Assembly: GCF_003482105.1 (NCBI RefSeq)
Contig: NZ_QULM01000001.1
Location: 496,001 to 560,000 of the forward strand
Length of the DNA stretch: 64,000 nt
Direction: 5' to 3'
Source: Coprococcus sp. OM04-5BH
GTDB taxonomy: Bacteria > Bacillota > Clostridia > Lachnospirales > Lachnospiraceae
Shown here: positions 1-9,400 of the stretch, one piece after another
How positions within the stretch are numbered: the stretch's first letter is position 1
Layout: every line of letters begins with the position of its first letter
Made by a program: the position numbers and the translations under genes
Notes under the pieces: model-generated
Told to the model about the DNA's origin: nothing
The model's database searches: none
What the model saw: only the letters and a program-made list of their open reading frames with translations

Positions 1-275
1 TTAATACCGGAGAAAGAGTTATGATCAATAAGGCGGTATTTAAGATTGGCAAGGCAAATCGAGGGGTTGATTTTACCATCAGCGGTAATGGTGCGGTAAG
101 CAGAGTGCATGCCATAATATATCAGAGAGAGGATGGATGTTATCTGAAAGACAACAAGACCACCAACTCAACATATGTAAATGGACAGAAGCTTGCGGAG
201 AACCAGGAGGTACTTCTTAAGAACGACTCAGAAATAGTTCTTGGAGATGAAGATTTTATTTTTAAATTAAGTTAA
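1..275 (+). CDS. FHA domain protein, 3' end only (partial at left edge)
   Basis: This is the C-terminal end of a protein containing a forkhead-associated (FHA) phosphothreonine-binding domain. The reading frame is open to the left edge (first whole codon at position 3). The residues before the ATG at 21 (NTGERV) align with RKKTGEKI, which precedes the FHA domain of the next gene, so the ATG is internal and the gene starts outside the window. FHA landmarks visible are an IGK strand, SRVHAII and NSTYVNG, ending in GDEDFIFKLS. The neighbouring 700-residue protein ends in a very similar domain, so the two are probably paralogues. It belongs to the kinase/phosphatase/FHA locus that follows. Confidence 0.85.
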   Translation, partial: NTGERVMINKAVFKIGKANRGVDFTISGNGAVSRVHAIIYQREDGCYLKDNKTTNSTYVNGQKLAENQEVLLKNDSEIVLGDEDFIFKLS

Positions 276-334
276 TAACCAAGACCCTCTGATATGGAGG
301 GAAGGAGCAGGTAGCAATACCTGCTTTTGGTTAT
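275..334 (+). ncRNA. Possible three-way-junction RNA or terminator-like structure after the FHA gene
   Basis: Directly at the stop codon the sequence can form an outer stem (275-282 with 327-334, ATAACCAA/TTGGTTAT) enclosing two hairpins: 285-289 with 297-301 (CCCTC/GAGGG) and 307-313 with 318-324 (GCAGGTA/TACCTGC, GCAA loop). All three helices are perfectly complementary. Only four T residues follow the second hairpin, so it is not a textbook intrinsic terminator. It could be a terminator, a processing site or a small structured RNA. Confidence 0.4.
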
Positions 335-337
335 GTA

Positions 338-500
338 GTGATGTCCGTGACATCGTTACGCTGCAGCAATCCTTGTCGTAGGAAGCGTCAAGTGTCGAAG
401 ACATATTTGTAATGGTTGCTGCTCGATGGTGTTATTATACTGCACGCTGATTTGATGTTCTTTTTTAACATAAATCGGCTGATGATCAATAAGGGGAGGA
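338..500 (+). repeat. Interspersed intergenic repeat, copy 1
   Basis: Positions 338-424 are nearly identical to 38434-38510. Both contain the hairpin GATGTC-CGT-GACATC, then GTTACGCTGCAGCAA, a CGTAGGAAGC block and a second hairpin with a CGAA turn (GTGTCGAAGACAY). The copy continues with AATGGTTGCTGCT, which recurs at 38570-38582, and ends near CGGCTGATGATC just before the ribosome binding site of the next gene. It fills most of the gap between two FHA genes and holds no ORF. Confidence 0.75.
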
Positions 501-507
501 TTACGGA

Positions 508-2637
508 ATGAAAAAAGACAGACTTGTTTCAAGAGTTGAAGACGGAAAGCATAGCCTTAAGTATAATCTTGATGTGGAGGATGCGGTTGATACCAGAGTA
601 TACGATATGAGTACAACAGGAAAGCTGCCTCATATGTTCCCATGCCACATGGAAGAGGACGGGGGAGCAAGAATATTCACATATAAGATAGGTGATAAGG
701 TGCCTGTTCAGGAGTTCTTGAAAAAAGAGGTGAATAAGCCACAGATGCTGACACTTCTCTATAACCTTCTGGCGGGACTGGAAGATTTCGGACTGAACAT
801 GGTATCTCTCAGTTATGTGGCCAAGGATGTACAATACATATATGTCACACCTGAAAATCAGGAGGTTTCGTTCGTGGTGGTGCCTGTAAATAAGGAAACT
901 ACGGATCTCAATGAAGTCAGACAACTGATAAAGGACATTATTGCAGGTGCAAGATACTTCGAGATGGACAGGGACAACTATGTTGCAAAGCTCATAAGCT
1001 TTTTAAACAGACCGGGAACATTTTCTCTTGGAGACATGAAGAAGTATGTTGAACAGATGCTTCTTGAGATAGGAATAGATATAGCTGCTATAAATAAAAA
1101 TAAGCAGGAACAGATCAAGGCTGCAGAAAAGGCAAATGCAGATGCAGGCAAAGTAAGCAGGCTTGGCGTAATGATGAACAATGCGAGGATGAATGAAAAT
1201 GTTCAGGCACCGATGCCACAGGGACAGCCGGCACCGATGCCGCAGGGACAGCCGGGCTTCGGTCAGGCACCAATGCCGGGCTTCGGCCAGTTCGGTCAGC
1301 CGGCACCAATGCCACAGAACCAGAACAGACCGGTACAGAATGGACAGGCGAATTTTGGACAGTCGGCACCGATGCCGCAGGGACGGCCGGCCCCGATGCC
1401 ACAGGGACAGCCGGGCTTCGGCCAGGCACCAATGCCGGGCTTCGGCCAGTTCAGTCAGCCGGCACCAATGCCACAGAACCAGAACAGACCGGCAAACTTT
1501 GGACAGCCGGCACCGAGGCCACAGGGACAGCCGGGCTTTGGCCAGGCACCAATGCCGGGCTTCGGACAGTTCGGTCAGGCACCAATGCCGGATTTCAGTC
1601 ATTTTGGACAGCCGGCTCCGGGATTTAATAACTTCGGCCAGGCACCGGAAGAACCATCAATGCCGGCCGCACCAAAAGCACCTGAGGTACCGCCGATACC
1701 TGAAGTACCGCCGATACCTGAAGTACCGCCGATACCTGAAGCACCTCAGACACCGGAAATATCATCAATGCCGGAATTTGATGATGACCAGAAGACAATA
1801 TCAGCAGATGATATTGAAGATCTGATAAATATACCGACACCAAAGAGCCCTGAAGTGCCACCAGTGCCGGAAGCACCAAAGGCACCTGAAGTACCACCGA
1901 TGCCGGCCGTACCAAAGGCACCTGAAGTACCGCCGATGCCGGAAGCACCAAAGGCACCTGAAGTACCGCCGATGCCGGAAGCACCAAAGGCACCTGAAGT
2001 ACCACCGATGCCGGAAGCACCAAAGGCACCTGATGTGCCACCTATGCAGAATAACGGCTTCCCACCATTTGGCGGATTTATGCAGGGAAACAACGGATTT
2101 GCATCTGGTATGGCATCAAATATGCCGCCTGTATCAGAAGCACCGGTGCCACCGATGCCACCTATGCCATCGATGCCGGCTGCACCACAGACACCGGCCA
2201 TGCCGGCTATGCCGGAGCCACCACAGGTTACGGAAATGCCACAGGAACCACAGATGCCTCATGCAGAGGGACTTCCTAAGAGACCTCAGATGAATGAAGA
2301 AGAGATCTCCGTAAGTGATATTCCATCAATGCCGGAGAGACCTGTTCCATATCTTGTAAGAAAGAAAACAGGTGAGAAGATATATATTGATAAGGATGAA
2401 TTTGTGATTGGCAAGTCTGCTAACCATGCGGATTATACAATAAGAGACAATACAGCAGTAAGCCGTGCTCACTGCATAATATCCAGAAGAAACGGAGTAT
2501 GTTATATAAGGGATAATAACTCCACAAATGGTACATTTATAAATGATCAGGAGCTTGACCGTGGCGGTGAGAGATTCCTTACAAATAATGTAACGGTGAA
2601 ACTTGGAGATGAAGAATTTGTATTCTTTATCAGATAG
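508..2637 (+). CDS. DUF6382-like N-terminal domain, Pro/Gln-rich linker and C-terminal FHA domain protein
   Basis: A 709-residue protein in three parts. Residues 1 to about 190 form a globular domain that I read as DUF6382-like, which is often fused to FHA domains in Clostridia. Residues about 230-600 are a low-complexity linker of QPAPMPQGQPGFGQ-type and KAPEVPPMPEAP-type repeats. The last 95 residues are an FHA domain (FVIGKSANHADYTI, SRAHCIISR, NSTNGTFIN, GDEEFVF). FHA domains bind phosphothreonine, so it should read out the kinase encoded 1 kb downstream. An internal segment DDQKTISADDI could itself be a phosphorylation site (inference). No signal peptide is seen, so it is probably cytoplasmic. 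The ribosome binding site GGGGAGG lies before ATG 508. The locus may border a Tad/Flp pilus cluster outside the window, where such proteins often occur. Confidence 0.85.
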   Translation: MKKDRLVSRVEDGKHSLKYNLDVEDAVDTRVYDMSTTGKLPHMFPCHMEEDGGARIFTYKIGDKVPVQEFLKKEVNKPQMLTLLYNLLAGLEDFGLNMVSLSYVAKDVQYIYVTPENQEVSFVVVPVNKETTDLNEVRQLIKDIIAGARYFEMDRDNYVAKLISFLNRPGTFSLGDMKKYVEQMLLEIGIDIAAINKNKQEQIKAAEKANADAGKVSRLGVMMNNARMNENVQAPMPQGQPAPMPQGQPGFGQAPMPGFGQFGQPAPMPQNQNRPVQNGQANFGQSAPMPQGRPAPMPQGQPGFGQAPMPGFGQFSQPAPMPQNQNRPANFGQPAPRPQGQPGFGQAPMPGFGQFGQAPMPDFSHFGQPAPGFNNFGQAPEEPSMPAAPKAPEVPPIPEVPPIPEVPPIPEAPQTPEISSMPEFDDDQKTISADDIEDLINIPTPKSPEVPPVPEAPKAPEVPPMPAVPKAPEVPPMPEAPKAPEVPPMPEAPKAPEVPPMPEAPKAPDVPPMQNNGFPPFGGFMQGNNGFASGMASNMPPVSEAPVPPMPPMPSMPAAPQTPAMPAMPEPPQVTEMPQEPQMPHAEGLPKRPQMNEEEISVSDIPSMPERPVPYLVRKKTGEKIYIDKDEFVIGKSANHADYTIRDNTAVSRAHCIISRRNGVCYIRDNNSTNGTFINDQELDRGGERFLTNNVTVKLGDEEFVFFIR
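1200..2045 (+). repeat. Minisatellite encoding the Pro/Gln/Met-rich linker
   Basis: Two adjacent in-frame repeat families lie in the FHA gene. Positions about 1200-1620 repeat GQPAPMPQ and GQPGFGQAPMPGFGQFGQ blocks. Positions about 1680-2045 repeat a 36-bp unit encoding KAPEVPPMPEAP, with shorter EVPPIP copies at the start. The linker is intrinsically disordered by composition and its length is likely to vary between strains. Confidence 0.85.
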
Positions 2638-2645
2638 ATTTTTTG

Positions 2646-2768
2646 GAGTCGGGCCTTTGTCATAGGAGGTACCCGTGCATCGCAGATGCATATTGTAATT
2701 GTGATGCCGGATGAATAGGGGGGGAGCAATCCCCAAAAGACAAATTTTAATAGGCTGATGTTCAAGAA
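2646..2768 (+). repeat. Interspersed intergenic repeat, copy 2, ending at the PP2C ribosome binding site
   Basis: The gap between the FHA gene and the phosphatase gene carries a diverged member of the repeat seen at 338 and 38434. It has GTCATAGGAGG, the hairpin TGCATC-GCA-GATGCA, ATTGTAAT, then GATGCCGGATGAATAGGGGG, which parallels AATGCCGCCGAATGTATATG at 38524. It finishes with AGACAAATTTTAATAGGCTG followed by ATGTTCAAG. The last stretch recurs before the HAD, nitrilase-family and pyrI genes. Confidence 0.6.
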
Positions 2769-2784
2769 TGCGGGAGGAGAAAAT

Positions 2785-3561
2785 ATGAGATATAAGGCTG
2801 CCTACCATACAGATGTGGGCATAAGGAAAAAGACTAATCAGGATTCCCTTGCAATAAAAATAGCGGATACACCTTATGGTATGGCTGCATTTGCAGTTAT
2901 ATGTGACGGCATGGGCGGACTTGCCAAGGGTGAGGTGGCAAGTAAGGAAGTGATATGTGCTTTCTCGGACTGGTTTCAGGAGAGCTTCGCTGAGATGATA
3001 GACAATGATTCGTTTGATGAAGAGTTGATGAGGAAACAGTGGCATAGTATTGCAGTGAATGAAAACGAGATCCTGAAAGCCTACGGAGAGGACAACGGCA
3101 TAATGATAGGTACAACCCTTACAGCGATGCTGATGTTCAGGGATAGCTACTATATCATACATGTAGGAGACAGCCGGGCGTATGAGATAACCGGCACGGA
3201 AGCCAGGCAGCTGACAAATGATCAGACCTTCGTTGCCAGGGAGGTCGCTGCCGGAAGAATGACTCCTGAGCAGGCAGAGGTGGACAGTCGTAGAAGCGTC
3301 CTTCTCCAGTGTATCGGTGCTTCACCGGTTGTTGAGCCTGACTTTATAAAAGGGGAAGTTGTGGGAGATGCAGTATATATGTTGTGCTCAGACGGCTTCA
3401 GACATAAGATAAGCAATGAGGAAATGATAGAGAGGATCGGTCCTGCAGCAGATGTGGATGATGATGCGCTGACTACGGGCTGCCAGTTTCTTACAGAGCT
3501 TGATAAGTACAGGAAAGAGACTGATAATATTACAGTGTTATGCATTAGAACTACACCATAG
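2785..3561 (+). CDS. PP2C-family serine/threonine phosphatase
   Basis: A 258-residue protein phosphatase of the metal-dependent PP2C (PPM) family, soluble, without signal peptide or membrane segment. Family motifs run in order: RKKTNQDS near the N terminus, CDGMGG with its metal-binding Asp, GTTLTAML, GDSRAY, LCSDGF and TDNITV at the C terminus. The length is the usual minimal catalytic domain. I take ATG 2785 rather than an in-frame upstream start at 2758, because GGGAGGAGA precedes it at the right distance and the protein then begins MRYKAAYHTDVG, the usual PP2C start. It is encoded just before a Ser/Thr kinase, the common bacterial pairing, and should dephosphorylate that kinase and its substrates. 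Confidence 0.93.
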   Translation: MRYKAAYHTDVGIRKKTNQDSLAIKIADTPYGMAAFAVICDGMGGLAKGEVASKEVICAFSDWFQESFAEMIDNDSFDEELMRKQWHSIAVNENEILKAYGEDNGIMIGTTLTAMLMFRDSYYIIHVGDSRAYEITGTEARQLTNDQTFVAREVAAGRMTPEQAEVDSRRSVLLQCIGASPVVEPDFIKGEVVGDAVYMLCSDGFRHKISNEEMIERIGPAADVDDDALTTGCQFLTELDKYRKETDNITVLCIRTTP

Positions 3562-3589
3562 ATATAAACGGGTGTAGCGGGGAGATAAT

Positions 3590-5644
3590 ATGACAGAATT
3601 AGGAACAGTATTAGACGGAAAATACGAGATCCTGAAGCAGGTTGGTAAAGGCGGAATGTCTATAGTTTATCTTGCTATGGATAACCGTCTGAATAAACAG
3701 TGGGCGGTAAAGGAGATAAAGAATGACGGCTCCAAGAGCACTGAGACATTGCTTAAAGGTCTTGAGAGAGAGGCAAATATATTAAAGAACGTAGATCATC
3801 CGGTACTTCCACGAATAGTGGATATTATTAATGAGAATGGTACCATCTACGTAATAATGGATTTTGTAGAAGGAAAGCCTCTCAGTGATGTATTAAAGAC
3901 AGAGGGAGCCCAGAGCCAGAGAGATGTTATTGAGTGGGGGCGTGCTCTTGCCAGTGCCCTTGATTACCTTCATTCCATGAACCCGCCTATAATCTACAGA
4001 GATATGAAGCCTTCCAATGTAATGCTTAAGCCGGATGGCTCGGTAAAGCTCATAGATTTCGGTACTGCAAAGGAATATATAATAGAGAATAACGCAGATA
4101 CAACAGCTCTTGGAACAAGAGGTTACGCTGCACCGGAGCAGTTCGGTGATGCCCAGGGACATGGTATCTACAACACAGACGCAAGAACGGATATATATAA
4201 TCTGGGTGCTACACTGTACCATCTGGTTACAGGTAAGAACCCATGTGAGCCACCTTATGAGATCAAGCCTATAAGACAGTGGAATCCGGCTTTATCATCA
4301 GGACTTGAGCAGATCATAATAAAATGTTGTCAGCCAAATCCTAATGACAGATATCAGTCCTGTTCAGAGCTTTTATATGCCCTTGACCATTACAATGAGC
4401 TTGACAATACATATAAGGCAAAGGCGAAAAGGAAGATCATTGCATTTGCAGTGACCGCAGGATTATCCCTTGTTTCTGTAGGTGTTGCCGTAACGGGTGG
4501 ACTCCAGAAGAGAGCACTTAAATATAAGAATTACGACAATCTTATTAAACAGGCTGCGAATACAACAGATGTAAATGAGGCCATAGATTACTACAAGCAG
4601 GCGGTTGATATTGATGATTCCAAGTCTGAAGCATATATTGGTCTTCTGGATGAATACAATATTTATTATAAGCCGGCTGAGGATGAGAATGAGAATGCAG
4701 GATCAGAGCTTGGAGCTAAGTATGTGCTTAGCCACATTGATGCCGTTGATGATGAGGTTAAATATGAGCTTGCTCTTACCTATTATAATTATCTGGAGGA
4801 TTACAAGACGGCATCAACATACTTCAAGGAGGTTAAGAACTCCGATGGTGATGATGCGGAGGTTGCAGGCTATTATGCGGCTATCTGTGATAACAAGCTT
4901 AAGACCAATGCCAGCTATGATGACGAGGCAGACAGCATAGCTGCATTCGAGAAATACAATTATAATCAGGTGGACAGAGGCAACAAGAACAGGTATATTA
5001 ACTACTATAATATAGCTTCTATATATGTAGATAACATGACAGATAACACCGAACTGGCGAATAAAGTTATCCAGATGCTTGCAGGTAACACCGGCGAGAA
5101 CATTGACGGAGCAATAAGTGAGCTGAATGATAATCCAAAGGCGTTTGATGAGGTTAATAAGAAATATTACCTGTGTCAGTATTACAGATTTCTTGCAGAT
5201 GCATATGAGGTCCTTGAGGATTATACAAATGAAGCTATAATGTGTGAGAATTACATTTATGCTATAGAGGACTCCATTATTGACGGAAGTGCAAAGGATT
5301 CTGACAAGAAGGCCTATGCAAGCTACAGCAACAAGGAGGCTTCTGCTTATACCAAGGTAGGAAATGATTCCAAGGCGGCTGATGTATATTCAAAGGCAGA
5401 ACAGACCCTTGGAAGCGACGGATATGCAGCTTCAGTATATGTGGCACATCTTAATTTCCTCTGTACAAAGTATAAGTCGGAGTATGGTACAAATCCTGCT
5501 ACATGGAAGGGCAGGGATGGTGAGAAGGCTGTCAAGGCAGTATACGAAGCAGGAAATAAGATAGAGTCTCTCAGAAGTAAGAGTAATACACAGTGGAACT
5601 CGTTGATAAATGATTCTGTTATAGCAGAGATCATAGCAAATTAA
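3590..5644 (+). CDS. Membrane Ser/Thr protein kinase with extracellular TPR-like region
   Basis: A 684-residue Hanks-type kinase. The catalytic domain spans residues about 10-270: glycine loop GKGGMSIVYLA (19-29), ATP-binding Lys41 in WAVKEIK, catalytic loop YRDMKPSN (Asp138; the usual HRD His is Tyr), DFG 156-158 and APE 181-183. A basic stretch and one membrane segment follow at about 283-305, so the remaining 380 residues should face outside. They are rich in Tyr/Asn/Asp/Lys and contain helical TPR-like units (for example EAIDYYKQAVDID). No PASTA repeats are present, so this is not a standard PrkC/PknB muropeptide sensor. The gene lies 28 bp after the PP2C gene and 15 bp before a candidate substrate gene, in one operon. 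Confidence 0.92.
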   Translation: MTELGTVLDGKYEILKQVGKGGMSIVYLAMDNRLNKQWAVKEIKNDGSKSTETLLKGLEREANILKNVDHPVLPRIVDIINENGTIYVIMDFVEGKPLSDVLKTEGAQSQRDVIEWGRALASALDYLHSMNPPIIYRDMKPSNVMLKPDGSVKLIDFGTAKEYIIENNADTTALGTRGYAAPEQFGDAQGHGIYNTDARTDIYNLGATLYHLVTGKNPCEPPYEIKPIRQWNPALSSGLEQIIIKCCQPNPNDRYQSCSELLYALDHYNELDNTYKAKAKRKIIAFAVTAGLSLVSVGVAVTGGLQKRALKYKNYDNLIKQAANTTDVNEAIDYYKQAVDIDDSKSEAYIGLLDEYNIYYKPAEDENENAGSELGAKYVLSHIDAVDDEVKYELALTYYNYLEDYKTASTYFKEVKNSDGDDAEVAGYYAAICDNKLKTNASYDDEADSIAAFEKYNYNQVDRGNKNRYINYYNIASIYVDNMTDNTELANKVIQMLAGNTGENIDGAISELNDNPKAFDEVNKKYYLCQYYRFLADAYEVLEDYTNEAIMCENYIYAIEDSIIDGSAKDSDKKAYASYSNKEASAYTKVGNDSKAADVYSKAEQTLGSDGYAASVYVAHLNFLCTKYKSEYGTNPATWKGRDGEKAVKAVYEAGNKIESLRSKSNTQWNSLINDSVIAEIIAN

Positions 5645-5659
5645 AAAGGGAGTGATGTC

Positions 5660-6430
5660 ATGGAAACTTTATACACTATAATGTTATATGGCGGCATTGC
5701 TCTTGCGGTAATATGTGCAGTGGTCGCGGTTATATTATTTGTGAAGCTTGATATACCTAAGGCAATCGGTATAGTTACAGGTTCCACAGCCAGAAAACAG
5801 ATCGAGGAGATTCGTGAGAAAGGATATGAAAGTGTCCAGGGTGGAGGAGCATCAAAGAAAGAGGCTATTAAATCCAAGGACAAAAAGGAACATATTGAGG
5901 TTCGTTCCGTAAGCGCTTCTGCGGGGAAGCAGGCCGACAACAGCGGTAAGCAGGAGAGCATAGGCGATCACGTCAGTGCAAGCGCAAAGCATCAGGCGGC
6001 TGTAAGAAATGCTGTCAGAGAGAATGTGAACACTGTAAGATATGAAGAAGATGAGGCAACTGATGTGCTTGGTGAGAACTACAATGAGGAAGCTACCGAC
6101 GTCCTTACAGAAGGTTACGAAGAGGGAGCCACCGATGTCCTTACAGAGAGCTATGAAGAGGGAGCCACAGATGTTCTTACAGAGAGCTATGAAGAGGGAG
6201 CAACTGACGTCCTTACAGAAAGCTACGAAGAGGGAGCAACTGACGTCCTTACAGAAAGCTACGAAGAAGGAGCCACAGATATCCTTACAGAGGATTATGA
6301 AGAGAATGAGGGCGAAACCAATGTACTTACAGCAGGGCTTGAGGATGGAGAGCGGACTGATGTAAGAAAAGATACGAAGTTAAAGATGATAGTAGATGTG
6401 ATTGTAGTACATACAGATGAAGTGGTATAG
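5660..6430 (+). CDS. Single-pass membrane protein with Thr-Asp-Val-Leu repeats, candidate kinase substrate and FHA scaffold
   Basis: A 256-residue protein with an N-terminal membrane segment (residues about 8-30), a charged Lys/Ala-rich stretch, then seven 12-residue repeats of consensus EGATDVLTESYE at residues about 131-214, followed by ETNVL and RTDVR variants. I do not recognise a family for the whole protein. FHA domains recognise phosphothreonine with strong dependence on the +3 residue (Asp, Ile or Leu in well-studied examples). Each repeat offers Thr-Asp-Val-Leu, that is pThr with Leu at +3, in an acidic context. Lying directly after the kinase and in the same operon as FHA genes, it is a plausible multi-site phospho-docking protein. 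This role is inference. Confidence 0.75.
   Translation: METLYTIMLYGGIALAVICAVVAVILFVKLDIPKAIGIVTGSTARKQIEEIREKGYESVQGGGASKKEAIKSKDKKEHIEVRSVSASAGKQADNSGKQESIGDHVSASAKHQAAVRNAVRENVNTVRYEEDEATDVLGENYNEEATDVLTEGYEEGATDVLTESYEEGATDVLTESYEEGATDVLTESYEEGATDVLTESYEEGATDILTEDYEENEGETNVLTAGLEDGERTDVRKDTKLKMIVDVIVVHTDEVV
6050..6301 (+). repeat. In-frame 36-bp minisatellite, seven units
   Basis: Seven consecutive 36-bp units encode DEATDVLGENYN and then EEATDVLTEGYE/EGATDVLTESYE variants. Central units are nearly identical, with mostly third-position changes (ACC/ACA/ACT for the same Thr). This indicates recent expansion while the amino acid sequence was kept. Confidence 0.9.
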
Positions 6431-6443
6431 GAGGGGTGAGAAT

Positions 6444-9400
6444 ATGAAGAGAATTTCAAATCTACATCGCCTGATAGCACTGACAATGGCGGTAGTTATG
6501 ATTATTACCCTGGCAGTGTTCGATAACAGATTCAGGACAAATGCGGCAAATGCACAGGAAAATATTGATATTTCCAAGCTTGAATCAGAATTTGATACTA
6601 ATATCCAGGTGAGCGAAACAGGCGGTACGGTTATCACAGATCAGCTTAAGAAGGCTATGGTGGCAACCGGTAAGGCTACAGACTTTGAGTTCTATGGCAA
6701 TTATTACATAAGAGTTAATGACGGTGCAACATATGTTAATCTTGCTACAGATACAGACGCGGCCAAGAGACCTGTTGCTGCATCATCATTACCTGCAGTT
6801 AAGGTTGATAAGGATAATAAGCAGGAATTTGTAGAGGTTTATACTCTTGAAGACAAGGGTACAGATCTCGAAAAGTATGTGTTCAAGGGAATGATAAGAC
6901 TCCTCTATGATGATGTTAAACCATCTATTGACAGGAAAGAGCTTGTATCAACCGACGGCATAAAGGATAAGGGCGGTTACCTTCTTGTGCAGGAGGGAAA
7001 GACCGTGAAATATCACATATATGCCGGAGATGCCGATTCCGGTGTTGATAAGGTCTATATGAAGAACGGAGATGCTTCGGAAGAGCTTTCTTATAACAGC
7101 GAGGGCGGTTATTATGAGGCGGCTATCACATCAACCGGAACATATTCATTTGTATCAGTTGATAAAGCCGGAAATGAGTCAGATCCATCAAGCGTAACAC
7201 TTAAGTACGCCGAGGGGATAAAGGTTACTTCAATAGAGGCAGCAGGACGCACAGATCTTCCAAGTAATTATGGCAATAGATTTGCAGATACAGAGTTCTT
7301 CCAGATAACAGTAAAGGCAAGTGAGAAGGCTGATGGAGTTGATGTTCCTCTTAAGCTGGTTTATACATTTAATCTGAACGGAAGGCTTAGCGAGAACAAC
7401 CAGGTTGATTTCGAGAATGGCACAGCCAGGATCACTGTTCCTTCAAGTCTTGTGAACGGAGAGGACTGCAGAGGTAATCTCACAATGTACGTTGAAGATG
7501 AGGTGGGCGGCAAGTCATATGCATTTGACGCAGCCGGATATCTTATATTCGTAGACAGAACTGCTCCGGATGTTTCTATCAAGAATATCCGCATAAACGG
7601 AAAGACCTACGGAACCCTTGATGATTATCAGGCGGCAGGTGTTGTATACGGAAATGAAGTTACATTTGACTATGATGTAACAGAGGTTAACTCCGATCTT
7701 GCAGATATAACAATAGAGATAACAGACGCCCAGGGAAATAATGTTGTGACCAGTATTCCGAATGTCAACGGAGTAAGCTACAGCGCAACAGACAACACTC
7801 TCTCAGGAAAGGGTAGTGCCACATTTCCTGTAAGCGGGGATGGGGCATACAACATAAAGATCAAAGCTAAGAATGATGTCGGTCTTACAGGCGAAGCTTC
7901 AGCGGATTTCAATATTGATTCTAAGAAGCCTGTGCTCAGATGGTGGAGCTCAACTGTTGGAAGAGAGATCACTGATACAGACGAGAGCTATACAGTATAT
8001 GTAAGTGACAATGAGACTATCACAGTGTCTGCCAGTGATGATGCCAGTGGAATCGAAAGCGTTGAGATGACACTTGACGGCACACCGGTAACTCTTACAG
8101 ATAATGCTTATATGTTTGATACACCGGGTGTATATAATGTAAAGGCTACAGCTCTTGATAAGGCAGGCAATATTACAGAGAAGACCATAAAGGTTACAGT
8201 TGCTACCAACTACAGTAATGCTGCTATCTCTGTTGTGGCAGACGGAACAACACTAGCTTCAGACAGCAGCTCAAGCTTCATATATACAGGAGCAGACAGA
8301 GTAGAGGTTGTATATACATACGAGGCATTCAAGGTCAGTGAGGATAATATAAAGAACAACTCAACATACCTTGCAGGAGCATTTGGCGCACCGGGAACAC
8401 CGGCTGAGTATAAAGATTGCAGTGTTACTGTGGGACCTGAGGATCCGTCTACAGGACTTCGTAAGGTTACCGTTAAATATGTTATTGAGAAGAAGGCTGA
8501 CGCTTCAACAGACGGAACATACAGCTTCAACTTCTCAGGAACAAAGTACACCAACAAGGATACTGTTGTGGAAGGTACAAATAAGAGCCTTAAGATCTAC
8601 TTTGATACAGAGGCACCTAATACAGTAAGATATGCTCTTGAGGGCGGTGTAGGAACGGGTGATCCTACAACAATAAGCGGAGTTTCATATTACAGACAGA
8701 AGGCAACACCTAAGCTTGTGGTTGAAGCCTTCGATAATCTGGAGCTTGGCAATATAGATGTAATACTGGTAAATGCTGAGACAAATGAAATACTCGGTAC
8801 CAAGACTCAGGCTTTTAAGAACCAGTCAACAACAACAGAGGGCGGTAAGCAGGCTGTTGCAACAATAGATCTTACAGATGATGTGCTTAAGAATGTAGAG
8901 TATTCTGTAAATGTCAATTTGAACGATAACCTTTCAGGTAAGAGTGACGGCAAGAGTGGTAACAATACCACAACCCTTAATGACATTTTAAGGGTTTACT
9001 GGGATACTGTACTTCCGGAGATGACTGCCAACGATATAGGTACATGGTTTAATTCAGATGTAACAATCAGGAAGACAGATGTAACAGCAAAAGATAATTG
9101 TGATATAGATCATTTTAACTACCAGTTAAAGAAGAATTCAGAGAAGGTTGGTTACTGGAATGTATCAAAGGGCGCTGTAGATGGAAATGGAAGATACAAT
9201 ATGGCAAGAGATCTTCATGTACAGAGAACAAATGGCGAGGGCGAGTACATTCTTACGGTATATGCTTCTGATAAGGCAGGTAATTTCTCAAGCAAGGAAT
9301 TCTGCTTTGTGATCGATTACTCAAAGCCTGATATCACAATAACAAGAACACCTTCACAGAAGCTTATCACATCAGGCAAGACAGATATCACCGTAGATGA

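Noticed and set aside
1003..2201. Long minus- and alternative-frame open reading frames opposite the FHA linker
   Set aside because: They are shadows of the periodic Pro/Gln codons; low-complexity in every frame, with no ribosome binding site or family motif.
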